From Whitmania pigra (taxonomy: Eukaryota; Annelida; Clitellata; Hirudinida; Haemopidae), in contig JAJTWR010000065.1 in the NCBI GenBank assembly GCA_021613335.1, positions 144,001 to 208,000 on the forward strand: DNA of 64,000 nt. Direction: 5' to 3'. Both the position numbers and the translations under genes were made by a program. The number at the start of each line of letters is the position of its first letter. Position 1 is the first letter of the stretch. The notes below the pieces were generated by a model, which saw only the letters and a list, made by a program, of their open reading frames with translations, made no database searches and was not told where the DNA came from. Positions 46,401 to 57,730 of this stretch are shown here, in pieces.

Positions 46401-49400
46401 CGAAGTATTTATGTGGATCGGTGGTATTTATAGGATCTGCTGTGAGGTTAAATATTCCAACCAGCACTCACTAGTAATGGTCATGTAATCATAATACTTC
46501 ACAACTCTCGGATGCATAAGACATCCAATGAAAATTACATAATTGGCGAATAAGCAAAATTCTGATAATAACTGGTTCAAGGACCCTCTGATTATTTGAA
46601 AAGTTTTATTCGTGATTGTTAAATATTAAAATCATATTACATCACAATTGAATGAATTAAAATTAAAATTTAAACAAAAATTGTATATTACTTCTTATTT
46701 GAATAATTCCATTCCAACTACCGCAAAAATGTTCTGGCTCTCCATCGCAAATTGAGTAACAAAAATCTTTGTAAGTTCGTAATCCATATTTTATCTTTTC
46801 ACTACAAGCACAAAAGTCTTTATAAGTAGGCCCCGTATCTCTTTTCTAAAAAAAAAAGCCCGATCTCATCTTTATGTATGATTAAATTCATAAGAAATGA
46901 CCCTTAAATTAGCCCAAATATGAAATATGACTAAGATTATAGCACAATGATATATAACAGATCATATATTCAGTTACAACTTGAAAAGCCATAAAAATAT
47001 TATTGTTAAATTAAAAATTCGTAAAATTCTGGAGAAAATGGTTCCGAAATGCCTTTCCGACATGTTCCGGCAGATAAAAAACAGTGTTTCAAACATTATT
47101 TTTAAGTTCTTTAAGTGACTTATCATGCTGTCCGCTTCGGTCCTACGTTGTCCTCAATCGACGCTTCTATGTTTCCTGTTTTTGTCATTTCTACAATTAC
47201 AGACTCGTCGCACAGTTCAAACACCGAATCGACCGGAATTACTTTTTCAACATTAAGCATAGTCTAATGTGAAATTCAGTATTTTTGAGTCGTTTGACCT
47301 TAGGATAAAATGAAAAAGGTCACCTCTTAAAGTTTTACGAGGATTTCCCCTTGGAAAAACTGAAACGACATCCCTGCATCTGAGAAGGCAGAGATAGAAC
47401 AAGAGAACAAGTGTAAGAAGAAACGTGTAGGTGTTTCGGATGATCCTTTTCTTCTGGAAGGTGCATCCTAACGAGCTGCTAGCAGAGCGGTAAACCTGGA
47501 GTGGATGGATGGATGACCCATCTGCCAGCCCAAGTTACTTGTTACTCCGCTTTGGAGCTCCGACAGGGATCCTCAGAGGAGTTTCCCCTGTCTTCAAACG
47601 TTTCGGTTCTTTGTATCGCCTTACATTTTCGGGAGGTGGGCCGCATCCGGTGATTAGCCGGGTGTCCCTGTCGGATTTGTCTTTCTGGACCCAACTCTTA
47701 CTGCCGGTTATGGCCATGAGAGGCACTCGTTGGCCTAGTTATGTCGATCGCACCCATCCCAGTTTGCCTACGGCGATCCTGAAAGCTCTCAGTAGCTTAT
47801 TCACACCGTGTACTTAATATATGTAAACTGGGCCTTATAATTTCTTTGTAGCGTCAGCTGGCGAGACATTTTCTGGACCCGACCGTGGTCCTTTTCGTAA
47901 TCAAAATTTGGGCCGCAGTTCAGCTTGCTTTGCTACTCCGCGGTCGGCCCATTTCCCTCGACAATACCGGTCAATGATTTGATCCAGTCGTTCGGTGGAT
48001 CATTCATACCGGAGATCGACGGCTTTCCTCAACTTGCAAGTGATAGTGAAAGCAGTTCTAAATGGCATTCGTGGTGAGACATTTGCCAAAGAATTAGGAA
48101 ATATTACTGTTTCTTAAGTATAAGTATTTTAAGAGCAGCTTTATTTGACTAAGGTGCTCTAAGTATCGGACTATTTTGTTTATTATGATGAATTATCATG
48201 AATTATTAATACTTAAATTTCTTTCATCAGTTATTTTTTAACGAACCGGAACATGAATAAGTCACCATTGTTTTGTGTCATTCTATAAACTTGGTAGCAC
48301 CAGATTATAGACTTCTGATAATTAAATAAACGTAACATGATTTACATAACAAGTACCGTCAAAATGAAATACGGGGATGTAATGCACAATTGTAGACATT
48401 TTGCATGTGTCATATCCATAGTATATCCATCAGGTTCATCGAATTTTTCGTAACATCCATCAAAATGCGGAAGCGGAGGTTTGACTGAAAATTTAAGTCC
48501 ATGACAATCATTTATTAAATTATTTTTTAAATAAATAATTTCATACTGACTGATGTACACAGAAAAACCACTTTCGCCACCACAGTATCTTTGTCCTCCT
48601 TCACAAAGTATGTCACACTTATCATCATCTAACATGGACGCTTCATCTGGTTTGTTAGTACAGCCGCAAATTTTATTTGCCTTTCAAAATGCATTTTCAA
48701 TAGTAAATCATTATTTATAACTATGCATAACAATCAAACTTCATAATCACTCTGAAATTTATGACAATTTCATAGTTATCTGTTATAGTTAGCAAAACTA
48801 AATAATAAAAACTTAGTAAAAAAATTGAGGTCAGCTCAATATTAATAAACTCAACCAATTTTGAAAATGTTAGCGAGTTTGGAGAGGGCTGGAGCTAGAA
48901 TGGTGGAATATTTTTGTAGAAGAGAAGTTGGGAAAGGATCTAAAGGCGATGTTTTCTTTACGCCAGCTTGTCAAAAGTTTCGGAAAGTCTCTCGCCTAGC
49001 TCCACTCAGAAAATCTTGGATGCAATTCAACTTATCGAGCTAAACTCTAAAGAACTTGAAAAATAAATGAAAGAGCGCGAGTTTGAAGTGCTCTAAACAT
49101 TACTCTGTCAACAAGTTCAAATGAGAACAATGCATATAATTGTACAAGTACGTTTTATCATTTGCACTATCATTGAAAAACTTTATAATTAAATTGAACC
49201 TCAAATGAACAATTTAATAAATTGTAATTTGATAAAAAGTAATGCTTAAAGACTTTTGATCAAAAAATTCAACTTTTATTTGCTTAAATCGATCACATGC
49301 ATATATTTAAAATAAATAAAATTGATATTGTACAAACTAACTTTTCAAAATGGTCTCTGAATTAATATTACATTAAACCGAAAAGGGTGTGCATTTGAAC

Positions 49401-50999
49401 CCCGAGAATCGGGAACCTAACTTAGTAGCATTGACCGGATGAGGGTTAATCATTACTTTATTAAAATATTTTACTGAAATAACCTGGGGTCCGGGAACTA
49501 ATAAGTTTTAGAGTAAGTTTATTAAGCAAGTATTCAGTTAACGGAACCGAATAATCGAAGGTAAGAGTTTAAATAATTGAGGTACTTAGAAAATGCAAAT
49601 GGATATTTGGGTTTCTAAGTTGTATGGATTCCCGCTGAATGTCAGGTGATTAACGTTAATGCTTTCTACAGCATTAATTGAGATACCTCGTGCCCAAAAA
49701 AGATACCAAATATAATGATATATAAATTTATTTATTTTAACAATATAAACTTAATTAATTACAAAGTTTACAACATTACTTTAGAAGCTTTTCGACACTG
49801 ATCGACAGGTCAAATGCTCGCAATAAGAACGTTTTATTGTTTAAAATATGATATTTAATTTTAATTAAATTTATAATAATAAAGTTACCTTTATAGCAGC
49901 AAAAATAAAATTGTCATCGAAGCACTTTTTTTGGCATTTCTCCCAACTCAGTGGCGAATCCAGGGCTAGGATGTCTTCATAACAACCTCGATGTAACAGT
50001 ACATATGTTTCAGATTCTAAAGCTAAACCCGAATATTTCAGGAATTAACAGCTGAAATATTTTATATTGCCATGGAGATAAAACAAATATGTTTACCGAA
50101 ACTATGAACTTCAAATTCGGAAATATGTAAAATTCCTGGTTCCAGCGTTTTGATATAAACTGAGGCAGATAATTTATTTCTGTCGATACAATTTATTCTC
50201 ATAGCTTTACCGACTGGCTTAATCATGAAAGGGAAATTTCCGCATAAAATATTTTCAGCGAGTTCAGCATAGAAAAAATTCATTAGATTTCCATTTCCTG
50301 AATTAAACAAATCCACTTTCCAAAAGTGGGTTAAATCAATTCCTCACATATTGTAATATGTTTTAACATATTCATATAAATATATACATGACAAAAGAGC
50401 CCACAGAACAAAATAGCTCAATGTAACTTAGAAAAATTTAAATTGTGTATTTTGTTGCTTTTAATAGCTCTGTGATTTGACATACATAAATTTATATTAC
50501 TTTTATAGAATTGAAATAACCCGGGGTCCGTAAAATAGTAAGTTAACTAATAAGTTTATTAGAGCAAATAGCCAGTTAACGGAACTGAATAACCGAAGTT
50601 AAGCGTTTAAGGGATTTGAGATACTTAAGGATTCAAAGGGGTACTTCTGGCTGTCTGGACTTTAGTGTTTTGTTATGCTATAATGTTTGGACTGAGTAGA
50701 AAGACTACAACTCTACAAAATAGTTAATTATAAACTTAATTGAGCGTCGCGTTTACAACAGTATTAAAAGGAATTTGGTTTCACGAGATTATACTAACCT
50801 TTTCCATGGTAAACGACGATATATTGTATACTGTATGGCCTCCCTAAATCTACCCTCAAATTCGCTGGTCCGCAATCATCATGTTGCAAGCGTATGCTTT
50901 TTCTGTAATTGATGTTACCATCAAATAACATTCCTGAGACACTCAGCTTATCGCAGAATGAGCCTGTTTTTTTTAATGCTACATTGACTGTATAGGAAT
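43479..50999 (-). CDS. Fucolectin-WSC-WSC-EGF type I membrane protein, 5' exon not found
   Basis: Nine exons in transcript order: 50799-50999, 50097-50315, 49889-50022, 48551-48680, 48357-48484, 46692-46845, 44785-44910, 43586-43667, 43479-43518. All phases agree with the complete gene at 32013 (1-1, 1-1, 1-0, 0-1, 1-0, 0-1, 1-1, 1-2, end), giving 404 residues plus stop after an unseen first exon. The fucolectin-like domain begins VNVALKKTGSFCDKL with LRVDLGRPYSIQYIVVYHG; its second half includes AMRINC and ISEFEVHSFG. WSC1 has LHRGCYEDI and YCGGESGFSVYIS. WSC2 has HFDGCYEKF and HFCGSWNG, so the usual CGG is CGS. An EGF-like module (GEHCMQKG), a helix (MLMIIGLSLLLLCCLGMLM) and a tail CGGDSDYDSSSSS follow. 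Compared with the decayed copy, an insertion after the Ser run brings an earlier stop. A lectin-like surface role is inferred. Confidence 0.8.
43915..44188 (+). repeat. Solo-LTR-like repeat with TTAT duplication
   Basis: A 274-bp unit TGAAATAACCC...TTTATAACA flanked by TTAT at 43911-43914 and 44189-44192. The matching site in copy 1 (near 8670) has a single TTAT and no insert. TG...CA ends and a 4-bp duplication fit a solo LTR. Confidence 0.8.
45076..45387 (+). mobile_element. LINE-A 3' end, 5'-truncated
   Basis: Encodes the last ~57 residues of the LINE-A RT protein (GTRGHCLKLKQSNYSID, KPWKALPGDVVKSTT) followed by the same 3' UTR (GTGGTCCAATTGGGCTC) and an ATAAATAAT end. It is joined directly to the AATAAGCCCTAG repeat. 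The matching point in copy 1 lacks it. Confidence 0.85.
45388..45844. other. CT-rich stretch, unassigned
   Basis: Richer in C and T on the + strand than its neighbours, with long partial frames but no recognisable domain. An ORF from 45274 crosses the LINE tail into it and is not a credible gene. Confidence 0.35.
45845..46055 (+). repeat. LTR-like repeat, 5'-incomplete
   Basis: Matches the last two thirds of the TGAAATAACC repeat (GAGATACTTAAGGATG, TTGGGCTTCTGGCTGTCT) but lacks the first part. Confidence 0.5.
46060..46385 (+). repeat. Dispersed repeat shared with 2395-2760
   Basis: Second copy of the repeat described at 2395. Here it lies just upstream on the + strand of the WSC2 C-half exon of the - strand receptor gene. 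Confidence 0.6.
46846..47500. other. Receptor intron, nothing further recognised
   Basis: AT-rich followed by a more balanced segment at 47100-47300 with no recognisable coding content. Confidence 0.35.
47505..47780. repeat. GC-richer dispersed repeat X
   Basis: A ~275-bp unit that recurs inverted at 57425-57715 and partly at 12617. The - strand frame reads GSKSWVQKDKSDRDTRLITG and CGPPPENVRRYKEPKR. The reverse copy ends in AAGGCGGAGTAACAAG, a phrase also found at the end of LINE-G. It may be the C-terminal remnant of a related retroelement. Confidence 0.5.
48867..49035 (-). mobile_element. LINE-D short fragment
   Basis: The same RT N-terminal piece as 18620-18790 (LARDFPKLLTSW, NIAFRSFPN), carried by the duplication. 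In copy 1 the LINE fragment extends further, to 18300. Confidence 0.65.
49475..49775 (+). repeat. Solo-LTR-like repeat with TTAC duplication
   Basis: A 301-bp unit TGAAATAACCTGG...GTTTACAACA flanked by TTAC at 49471-49474 and 49776-49779. Copy 1 at about 19109-19112 has one TTAC and no insert. It lies in a receptor intron. Confidence 0.8.
50512..50760 (+). repeat. Solo-LTR-like repeat, shared with copy 1
   Basis: Counterpart of 19891-20119, in the intron between the two fucolectin exons. Flanks are GAAT and GTAT, so no exact duplication remains. Presence in both duplicates makes it older than the two above. Confidence 0.7.
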
Positions 51000-51289
51000 C
51001 TGAATGACAATTAATGAATGCATATTCAATTAATTAGTCAAACAATTTGCTACTTTCACAACTTTCGACATTTTAAATTATTAAATGATTTATTTATTGT
51101 TATTATTTTTTTACGTTTATTTTCTCAGCCAAACAAATGTTTAAACTCGATCGCAGACAATGTAGAAAACCTCAACGAATATTTAAAGTGCCCTTTCTGG
51201 GCCTGAGAGAACCCCGGGACATAATGCGCAAATCACAGCACCATGGACATCAAAAAAACAATCCGAACAATACATAATAAATGCCCTCG

Positions 51290-52750
51290 CTACAATCCAA
51301 CTCGTTTCCGCCATCGTTTTTGAGTTTTGCGCTTGTGATGCTTCCACATCAGATAAGAACCAGAGAGTTCTTTGCCAAATGCTTTGCTCACGTCAATGAA
51401 GGTGAGGTTCAGCCTTCGCTTCTGCTCCCTCTTTTTCTGCATGATTGCTTTTACGAGCCATATATTGTCCGCTAGGCCGTCGCGGTGCTTGAAAGCCTTC
51501 TGACGACTTGAAAGAGGCCAGTGATTGAGCATTCTTTTGTTCAGCACGTGGTAGAATAACCTGACAATAATTGGTCCAACAGTGATTGGCCTGAAATCGC
51601 CTGGATTGAGTGTCCCTTGTTTTTTTGGAATACAAGTGACAGTTCCCTTTTTGAGCACATCTGGGGGACATCCATTGAACAACCAGAGTGTCATATGGGT
51701 GGCCATGTCTTCTGGGGCTATTTTGTTCAACTCAACTTTTTTCATTCCATCCAAACCAGGAGCAGAATCTTTCAAATTTTTTCCAGCCAGAATGATTTCA
51801 TCCGCAGTGACCGGAATATCCATTTCTTCAAAAGCATCGACGGCTCTTTCCAATGGTCTGCAATCACTTTTTGACATCTGGATAAAGACTTTCTTCCAAT
51901 ACTCAAGCAATGCTTCATCGGCAGGATGCACAGAATCTTTCTCGCTATCTCCATTCAATACAAACTGAGCTCCAAAACTTTGACTTTTTCTGAACATTCT
52001 TTGAACTTTCGCATAATGTTGTCATTCCAGCTCCATTTTCCTCGTTCTCTCTGATTGATGGTTGGCTGTTCTGACAAATTCGCGAGTATTAAATCCAACG
52101 CTGTTCTCCTTCCTCAATTCCAGATTCTGCCTCACATATTCTCGTGTTTCTTTGTTTTCTTCGGCATTGTTTCAGAAATTCATCTTTCGAATTCCATTTT
52201 AATGATGGACCTTTTGACCTCATTTTCCTCATTGCGATCAATTAGCCTTCTGACTTCGTCTGCCATTCGGAGCAGAAACCTCCTTTTTTCAATAAATTGC
52301 AGGAGACCAACTACGTTTTCCAATTCAATTTCTGCGCAACTGGATATGGCTTTGAAATCCGCCTTCACGCCTGATGTTATCATATTGGAGAGCAGTTTGC
52401 GGTATTGTGGTTTGTTCCTAATTTTCTTTATGGTATCCACATCGAGAGTAAGGAATTGCTGTTGGAGTGAGACGTTGATCCTTTTTTTTTTTAATCCTCC
52501 AAGATTCAATTCTGCATCTCCATGATTCTGTGTCTTGAAGGCTTGGAACATGAAGCGGATGAATTCTTTCCCCAGCAGGACCTGATTCTTGGCAAGAGAT
52601 GATTATAGGATGCGACGTCACTATGAGCATGGTTGTTGTTGTTGGACAAGTCAGGTATCTCTCCAGTATTACCTTGTATCTGTTGCCGAGTCTTTGGCTT
52701 TTGATGGCATTCAACGTTCTGTGTCTAAATCTTTTATGGAGTTTTTTGTT
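51290..52750 (-). mobile_element. R2/NeSL-like LINE fragment
   Basis: The - strand encodes an RT N-terminal half: APGLDGMKKVELNKIAPEDM, CPPDVLKKGTVTCIPKKQG, NPGDFRPITVGPIIVRLFYH (the DFRPITV signature of R2-type elements), RQKAFKHRDGLADNIWLV and LNLTFIDVSKAFG (motif A). It then loses frame and stops at 51290, before the catalytic YADD box. Upstream frames (to about 52750) give a helical segment (VKADFKAISSCAEIELEN). R2 relatives normally insert in 28S rRNA genes; no rDNA is here, so this is an off-target or NeSL-type relic. Confidence 0.75.
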
Positions 52751-52762
52751 GATGTTGTAAAC

Positions 52763-53328
52763 GGCACCCCGTCATAACAGTCCGGCGACAAAACAGCCCC
52801 GACAAAACAGCTCGGCGTCAAAATAGCCCCGTCAAAACAGCCCCGACAAAACAGCCAGCGTCAAAATAGCCCCGTCAAAATAGCCCGACAAAACAGCCCC
52901 GTCAATACAGCCCGATGACAAAATAGCCCCGTCAAAACATCCCCGTCAGTAAAGCCCGGCGACAAAATAGCCTCCGTCAAAGCAGCCCCGTCAAAATAGC
53001 GGTAGAAGTGGTTCTTTGTGGATTTGTTACATGTTGTGATGATAAGGTGAGGATAATTTATATTAAATACCAACTTGACAAGTCCATGTAAAGTGAGGAA
53101 GTAGACGGAATCCTAATAATATTTTAGACGATAAATCTTCAAACCACTAATTTCGAATTAAATTTGGAACCAGTTATCGGTTAATGTTATCAACTCACAA
53201 AATTATTTTAAATACAGTGACGGCTGTTTTGACGGGGCTATTTTTTGGCCGGCTATTTTGACGGGACTGTTTTGTCGGGGCTGTTTTGGCGGGGCTGTTT
53301 TGTCGCCTGGCTGTTACGACGGGACACC
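52763..53328. mobile_element. Foldback-like element FB-3
   Basis: Starts GGCACCCCGTCATAAC and ends CGACGGGACACC, with long arms of ~17-bp units (left arm to about 52998, right arm from about 53220) and the same core as FB-1 (GCGGTAGAAGTGGTTC...AACCAGTTATCGG). No target duplication is found: the left flank is GATGTTGTAAAC and the right flank ATCCGCACTT. One side may have been lost by recombination or deletion. Confidence 0.85.
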
Positions 53329-53357
53329 ATCCGCACTTATCGCTCGCTGAACAACAA

Positions 53358-53630
<273 letters not shown>

Positions 53631-53927
53631 TTGTTAATGGTATTGTTAAAGCTACTATTAATGCTAATGTTGTTATTAATTTTATTACAAATCCTATCGA
53701 CGAATTTTCTTTTAGCAAACCATTTCAAAAACCTGCCAATAGATGGCGTTATATCATCTCATTGACCGTGAACGGAAATAGAAAAATGAAGCGAAAATGG
53801 TTTTGCAATGTAGTGATCCTTCCCTATTCGTTGATTTGAGCCATGTCAAACTGAAAGACTTGGAGGAAATAATAATCTAGAACAAACAACTAGGTCGGGA
53901 AGTGACCTCATTACATATGGTAAGCGA

Positions 53928-54350
53928 TATGTGGAAGATGTTCCCGCTCCGACTTGCCAGTGTATGACCAGTTGCCTTCCAGGGACAATCTACGTCAAAA
54001 AGTGGGGTTAGTGGAAGACACCGAATGGCGACTCTGTGAGGGGTCCGAGACACTGCATCAGGTGCTCGTCATTGTACCTACGTCCTTGCCAACGATATAC
54101 ATATGGCAACATAACCAGGTCCTTCGAGAAGTGTGAGGCCGCAAAAGAAAACTTGTGCATAATCGCATAGCAGCGAATTATTTGTTCCTACAGCGAGGGC
54201 TTCGCACACCTCTGTAAAAAGAGATGTCAAACTCCCAGGCGAGATATTCTTGCAGAGGCAAATGACTGGACCGTCAAAGCCAACCTAGAAGCGATGAGGC
54301 TCTCGGAACTCCAAGGCGGAGTAACAAGAAATCCCCCGTCAAGTTAGAAA
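53928..54350 (+). pseudogene. LINE-G C-terminal fragment, uninterrupted
   Basis: Same protein end as 23810-24155 plus 28217-28310 without LINE-A in it: LPSRDNLRQKVGLVED, CEGSETLHQV, TIYIWQHNQVLREV, then the RRDILAEANDWTVKANLEAM run and a stop. The fourth metal-ligand Cys expected after His is not seen in either copy. It serves as the empty-site reference for LINE-A. Confidence 0.6.
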
Positions 54351-55292
54351 CTATTGTGTTGTTCTGTCTTCTCGCTTTACTGGCTTCTAATTTTAATATA
54401 GTGTCTGATCCTGGACAATCATAAATATCCATAATATAATTTGATAATTCGGCAACCCACGCTTAGCATTATCAATTTGGTGCCCTCAGGCATAGACAGA
54501 CTTGGGCTTTTTTGAAGAATATAAATCACTTAGCAATTGCTACAGCACTGTATAATTTAATTACACTTGTAATTCAATGACAAGTATAATTTCATGAAAA
54601 TTGTAATCAGCTCTTTTTTATTAAAGTGATAGCTTCAAATATTTTCTCAAAACAAGTTGTTATTTTGTTTTTAATCGTTTCACTCCGTGAACATAATAAA
54701 ACAATGATTTGGAAATCGCTGAGGTTGCATGTCCCTCAATGTTCAAAGTAAATAAACAATAAATTTATAAAAAGACTTTTTAAATAACCTGAAAATATTC
54801 TTAGAAGCATAACACTCCAACACAAGCAGTATTTGATATTCATAACCAGACTGCATCCGTTTTAAAAGTACTTTTCGATGAGACTGGTGGTAATAAAACT
54901 GTTTTTATAAAATTTTAGTAGTTTTAAATATGCAATTCGTAAGTCATTTTTTCGGATTTTCGTAGAATTTTATGCGATGTTTGTTTATTTTCTCAAAAGC
55001 ATTTTAGGAATGTGAAGCGATTTCTAGAAAGATAAACATTTTAGTTCTCTACTTATTTTCTTCACTTTAATAAGTCTGACAAATAAATATTTAAAGTTTA
55101 TAACTGAATTTAATCACAAAGGGCTGTGATAAAAAATTCTTTTTAGATGCCAAATTCTAACATGAATTCAGAATAGTCGTAACTCTTAACAAATGTGTGG
55201 TGATTTTGATTACACAAATAATAATGCTGTATTTAGATTCTTAAATTTATTTTTTATTAAGCACGTTTGATTTCTATGTGAATGGAATAATA

Positions 55293-55905
55293 CAGAGATG
55301 GGTAGTTACTAACTATAAGTAGATAACTATTTTTTTAACTACTTTAAACTACTTATATATATACTACAAATAGTTAACTACTTTTTAACTATTTTTAATA
55401 TCATTTTAAAATAAAATGAACAAAATTTTTTTTCAATTCTTCAATTTGGTAAATCACTTTATAAGCTTTGTTTCTTTGATTTCAACCTTTGCTTACCACC
55501 ATTTTGTTTGCTAACGCCATTTCTTGTTTATACACTCTCCTGAATTATTACTCTTAGTTGCCGTATTTTGAAAAGGTTTTATATAAATTGCGATTTTTTT
55601 ATATTCTGTTATATTTTTTGAAATGTCTAGTAAAATAATTAAAAAATGCTTCTCTGAAGTTATTGTGAAAAATGATAACATCAAAAACTTTAAGGCATTA
55701 TGTTTCTAAAGAAATACAACCCTAAACTTTTCTTAATTTTAAACCTGACATTCTACCAATTCAACATTAATATTAATTAATTTTTGTTTTTTAATATTTG
55801 TACAGATTGTAGACCTAAAAGTCCTATATCGTTAACAATCACCACCTCTGTCGAAAATGCGGCTCAGAACAGTGAAAATGATGATATATATGATTATATT
55901 TAATG
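55293..55905 (+). mobile_element. hAT-B element, internally deleted
   Basis: Left end CAGAGATGGGTAGTTAC, subterminal AACTACTTT palindromes, then non-coding sequence collinear with 17270-17480 and a scrap equivalent to 17890-17940 (GCGGCTCAGAACAGTGA). Most of the transposase is missing. The other duplicate keeps only its first ~50 bp. Confidence 0.7.
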
Positions 55906-55914
55906 TTTGGATAG

Positions 55915-56602
55915 AACGCACCATTATATGCTAGAATCGATTGCCGAAAATGGTTTGTATCCATCATTAGTTTTGTGTCACTTCATTTGCCACAAAGAAA
56001 ACTCTGAATCTAAAAGATGAGCATCTGGTAGGAATGTTTCATAAAACACATTGTTTAGACATTTCTTAATGTAATTATTTTTTTATATCTGTATCAGACA
56101 GGACCTTCAAAATAAAACAACTTTAGGCAAGACCATTTGTAGTGAAGATATCAAACATTCTTGCTCAGTAACTGGTGTTGCCACATAATTTCCAATATCG
56201 TTATTCATTAGTAGTTTGGACTAAAGGTTGTTTTTTTTTGAAGAACTGCCACATCCATATCTGCCTTCTTATCTTTGATATCAGATTGGTCCTCATAATT
56301 TACTTTTTGATTCACAGGTAGTCTTGCAGTAGCATTTTTGAAATATTTTATTAAATTACTTTGTTTAGACAATTTATCAAATTTGCTTGTAAAACGAGTT
56401 TTACCAAGGCTAATCGAACAAAAGTGCGGAAGTCCCTGTATGAATAATCGAGCTATTATGATGGCCTAGTTTAATTCTTGAGGCATAGGCAATTTTGCAG
56501 ATCGAGCAATAAAGACGGTTTTAATATTTTATTATATTATATATGAAAAATATTTTGGGGGAGGTTTGAACACGTAAAATCCCCGACCCTAGCTACGCCC
56601 TG
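55915..56602 (-). mobile_element. hAT element with DUF4371-type transposase (hAT-C), reverse
   Basis: The - strand starts with the inverted repeat CAGGGCGTAGCTAGGG (56587-56602) and proceeds through sequence matching the + strand at 62475-62700 (GGGACTTCCGCAC, AGCCTTGGTAAAACTCG). It ends near 55920 with a piece equivalent to 63060-63150 (TTTGTGGCAAATGAAGTG). The transposase core is deleted. Confidence 0.7.
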
Positions 56603-56760
56603 CAGCCTTAAAATAAGAGCTTTCCGCTCCATATCAGCATTTTCCAAGGAGGCAAACCATCTCATAACATGAGGGGACGACGTTTTTGCTTCAAGCAAAA
56701 ATTCGGGGTGGGAGGGCAAACACTCGTAAAACATGACATTTTTTGCATCTAGTCAAAAGT

Positions 56761-57424
56761 TAGCCCCATCTCCCAAAATATGTCCCTGTTTGAATTATGT
56801 GTTTTTTAAGGTTAATGATGAATGATCATGCGATTCGTTTTGTTACATTTATTTGTTTTTATATTTTATTTTCCTTTTTCATATTTTTCATTTTTTTATT
56901 GATCGTTATTTTTCTTTTTAGTTTTGTCACTAATTTTACAAACAGTTACTCGACGGCTTAACTTTAGCACTATTTGAAATTTTGTTATTGTTAAATCAAA
57001 TTTAATCAATTTTATTAATATTTTGAATACTATTATCAAAGATTGTAATCAATATAATTAATATTTTTAGTTTTATCATTGTTATCATTTATCGCTATTA
57101 TGACAATTTTTGCCTTTGACCAATTTCGATAATAAAAATTCATAATACTATAAAAATGCAAATGTTGGCAGGTCAACTTACGCTTTCCTCAACAAGATTG
57201 GATTCTCTAGACGAGAGAGAACAGGGGCTATGACAAGTGACAAGTGAGGCTTCTGTAGCCTCAGAAGCAGCATCATTCTGGATCTGGCACATGAGAAGCC
57301 AGAAGGAATTTGAAGAGGCTACCTCATAAAAGCCATCGGTCTCCGGTTTAATTGATAAACCGAACGATGAAACCAAATCTTGTTGGGAGAATGGGGTGGA
57401 TGCGATGAACATCAAAAGGCCAAA
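56761..57424. other. AT-rich stretch, then unassigned sequence
   Basis: 56800-57160 is very AT-rich with no feature. 57173-57415 has an 80-residue reverse frame of normal composition (FSQQDLVSSFGLSIKPETDG) that I cannot assign. It adjoins repeat X and may belong to the same element. Confidence 0.35.
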
Positions 57425-57715
57425 GAGAGCCTTGCATAGTCAAAGTTTTGTGGTGAGAAACAGGTAGCATGCGACATGAGCAATCCATTGAGAGCTTTCA
57501 CAGACGCTTCAGTCCATGCAACAAGGCCAACGAGTGCCTCTCATAGCCGGCGGTAAGAGTTGGGTCCAGAAAGACAAAACCGACAGGGACATCAGGCTGA
57601 TCACCGGTTGCGACCCGCCCCCAAAAATTTAAGGAGATTCAAAGGGCCGAAACGTTTGAAAATGGGGGAACTCCTCTCAAGATCCCAGAGCTCGAAGGCG
57701 GAGTAACAAGTAAGT
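57425..57715 (-). repeat. GC-richer dispersed repeat X, inverted copy
   Basis: Reverse of 47505-47780, with an added segment equivalent to 12617-12715. It ends GAAGGCGGAGTAACAAG, 20-30 bp before a receptor exon acceptor. Confidence 0.55.
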
Positions 57716-57730
57716 GAGTCTTTGTTTCAG

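Noticed and set aside
47509..47817. 102-residue + strand ORF
   Set aside because: The segment is a dispersed repeat with copies at 57425-57715 and 12617-12720, and the more conserved frame is on the other strand.
51582..52525. Two + strand ORFs of 128 and 156 residues
   Set aside because: They are antisense shadows of the R2-like RT and its upstream region on the - strand.
52763..53328. Target duplication for FB-3
   Set aside because: The flanks do not match at 9 or 10 bp in any alignment I tried by eye.
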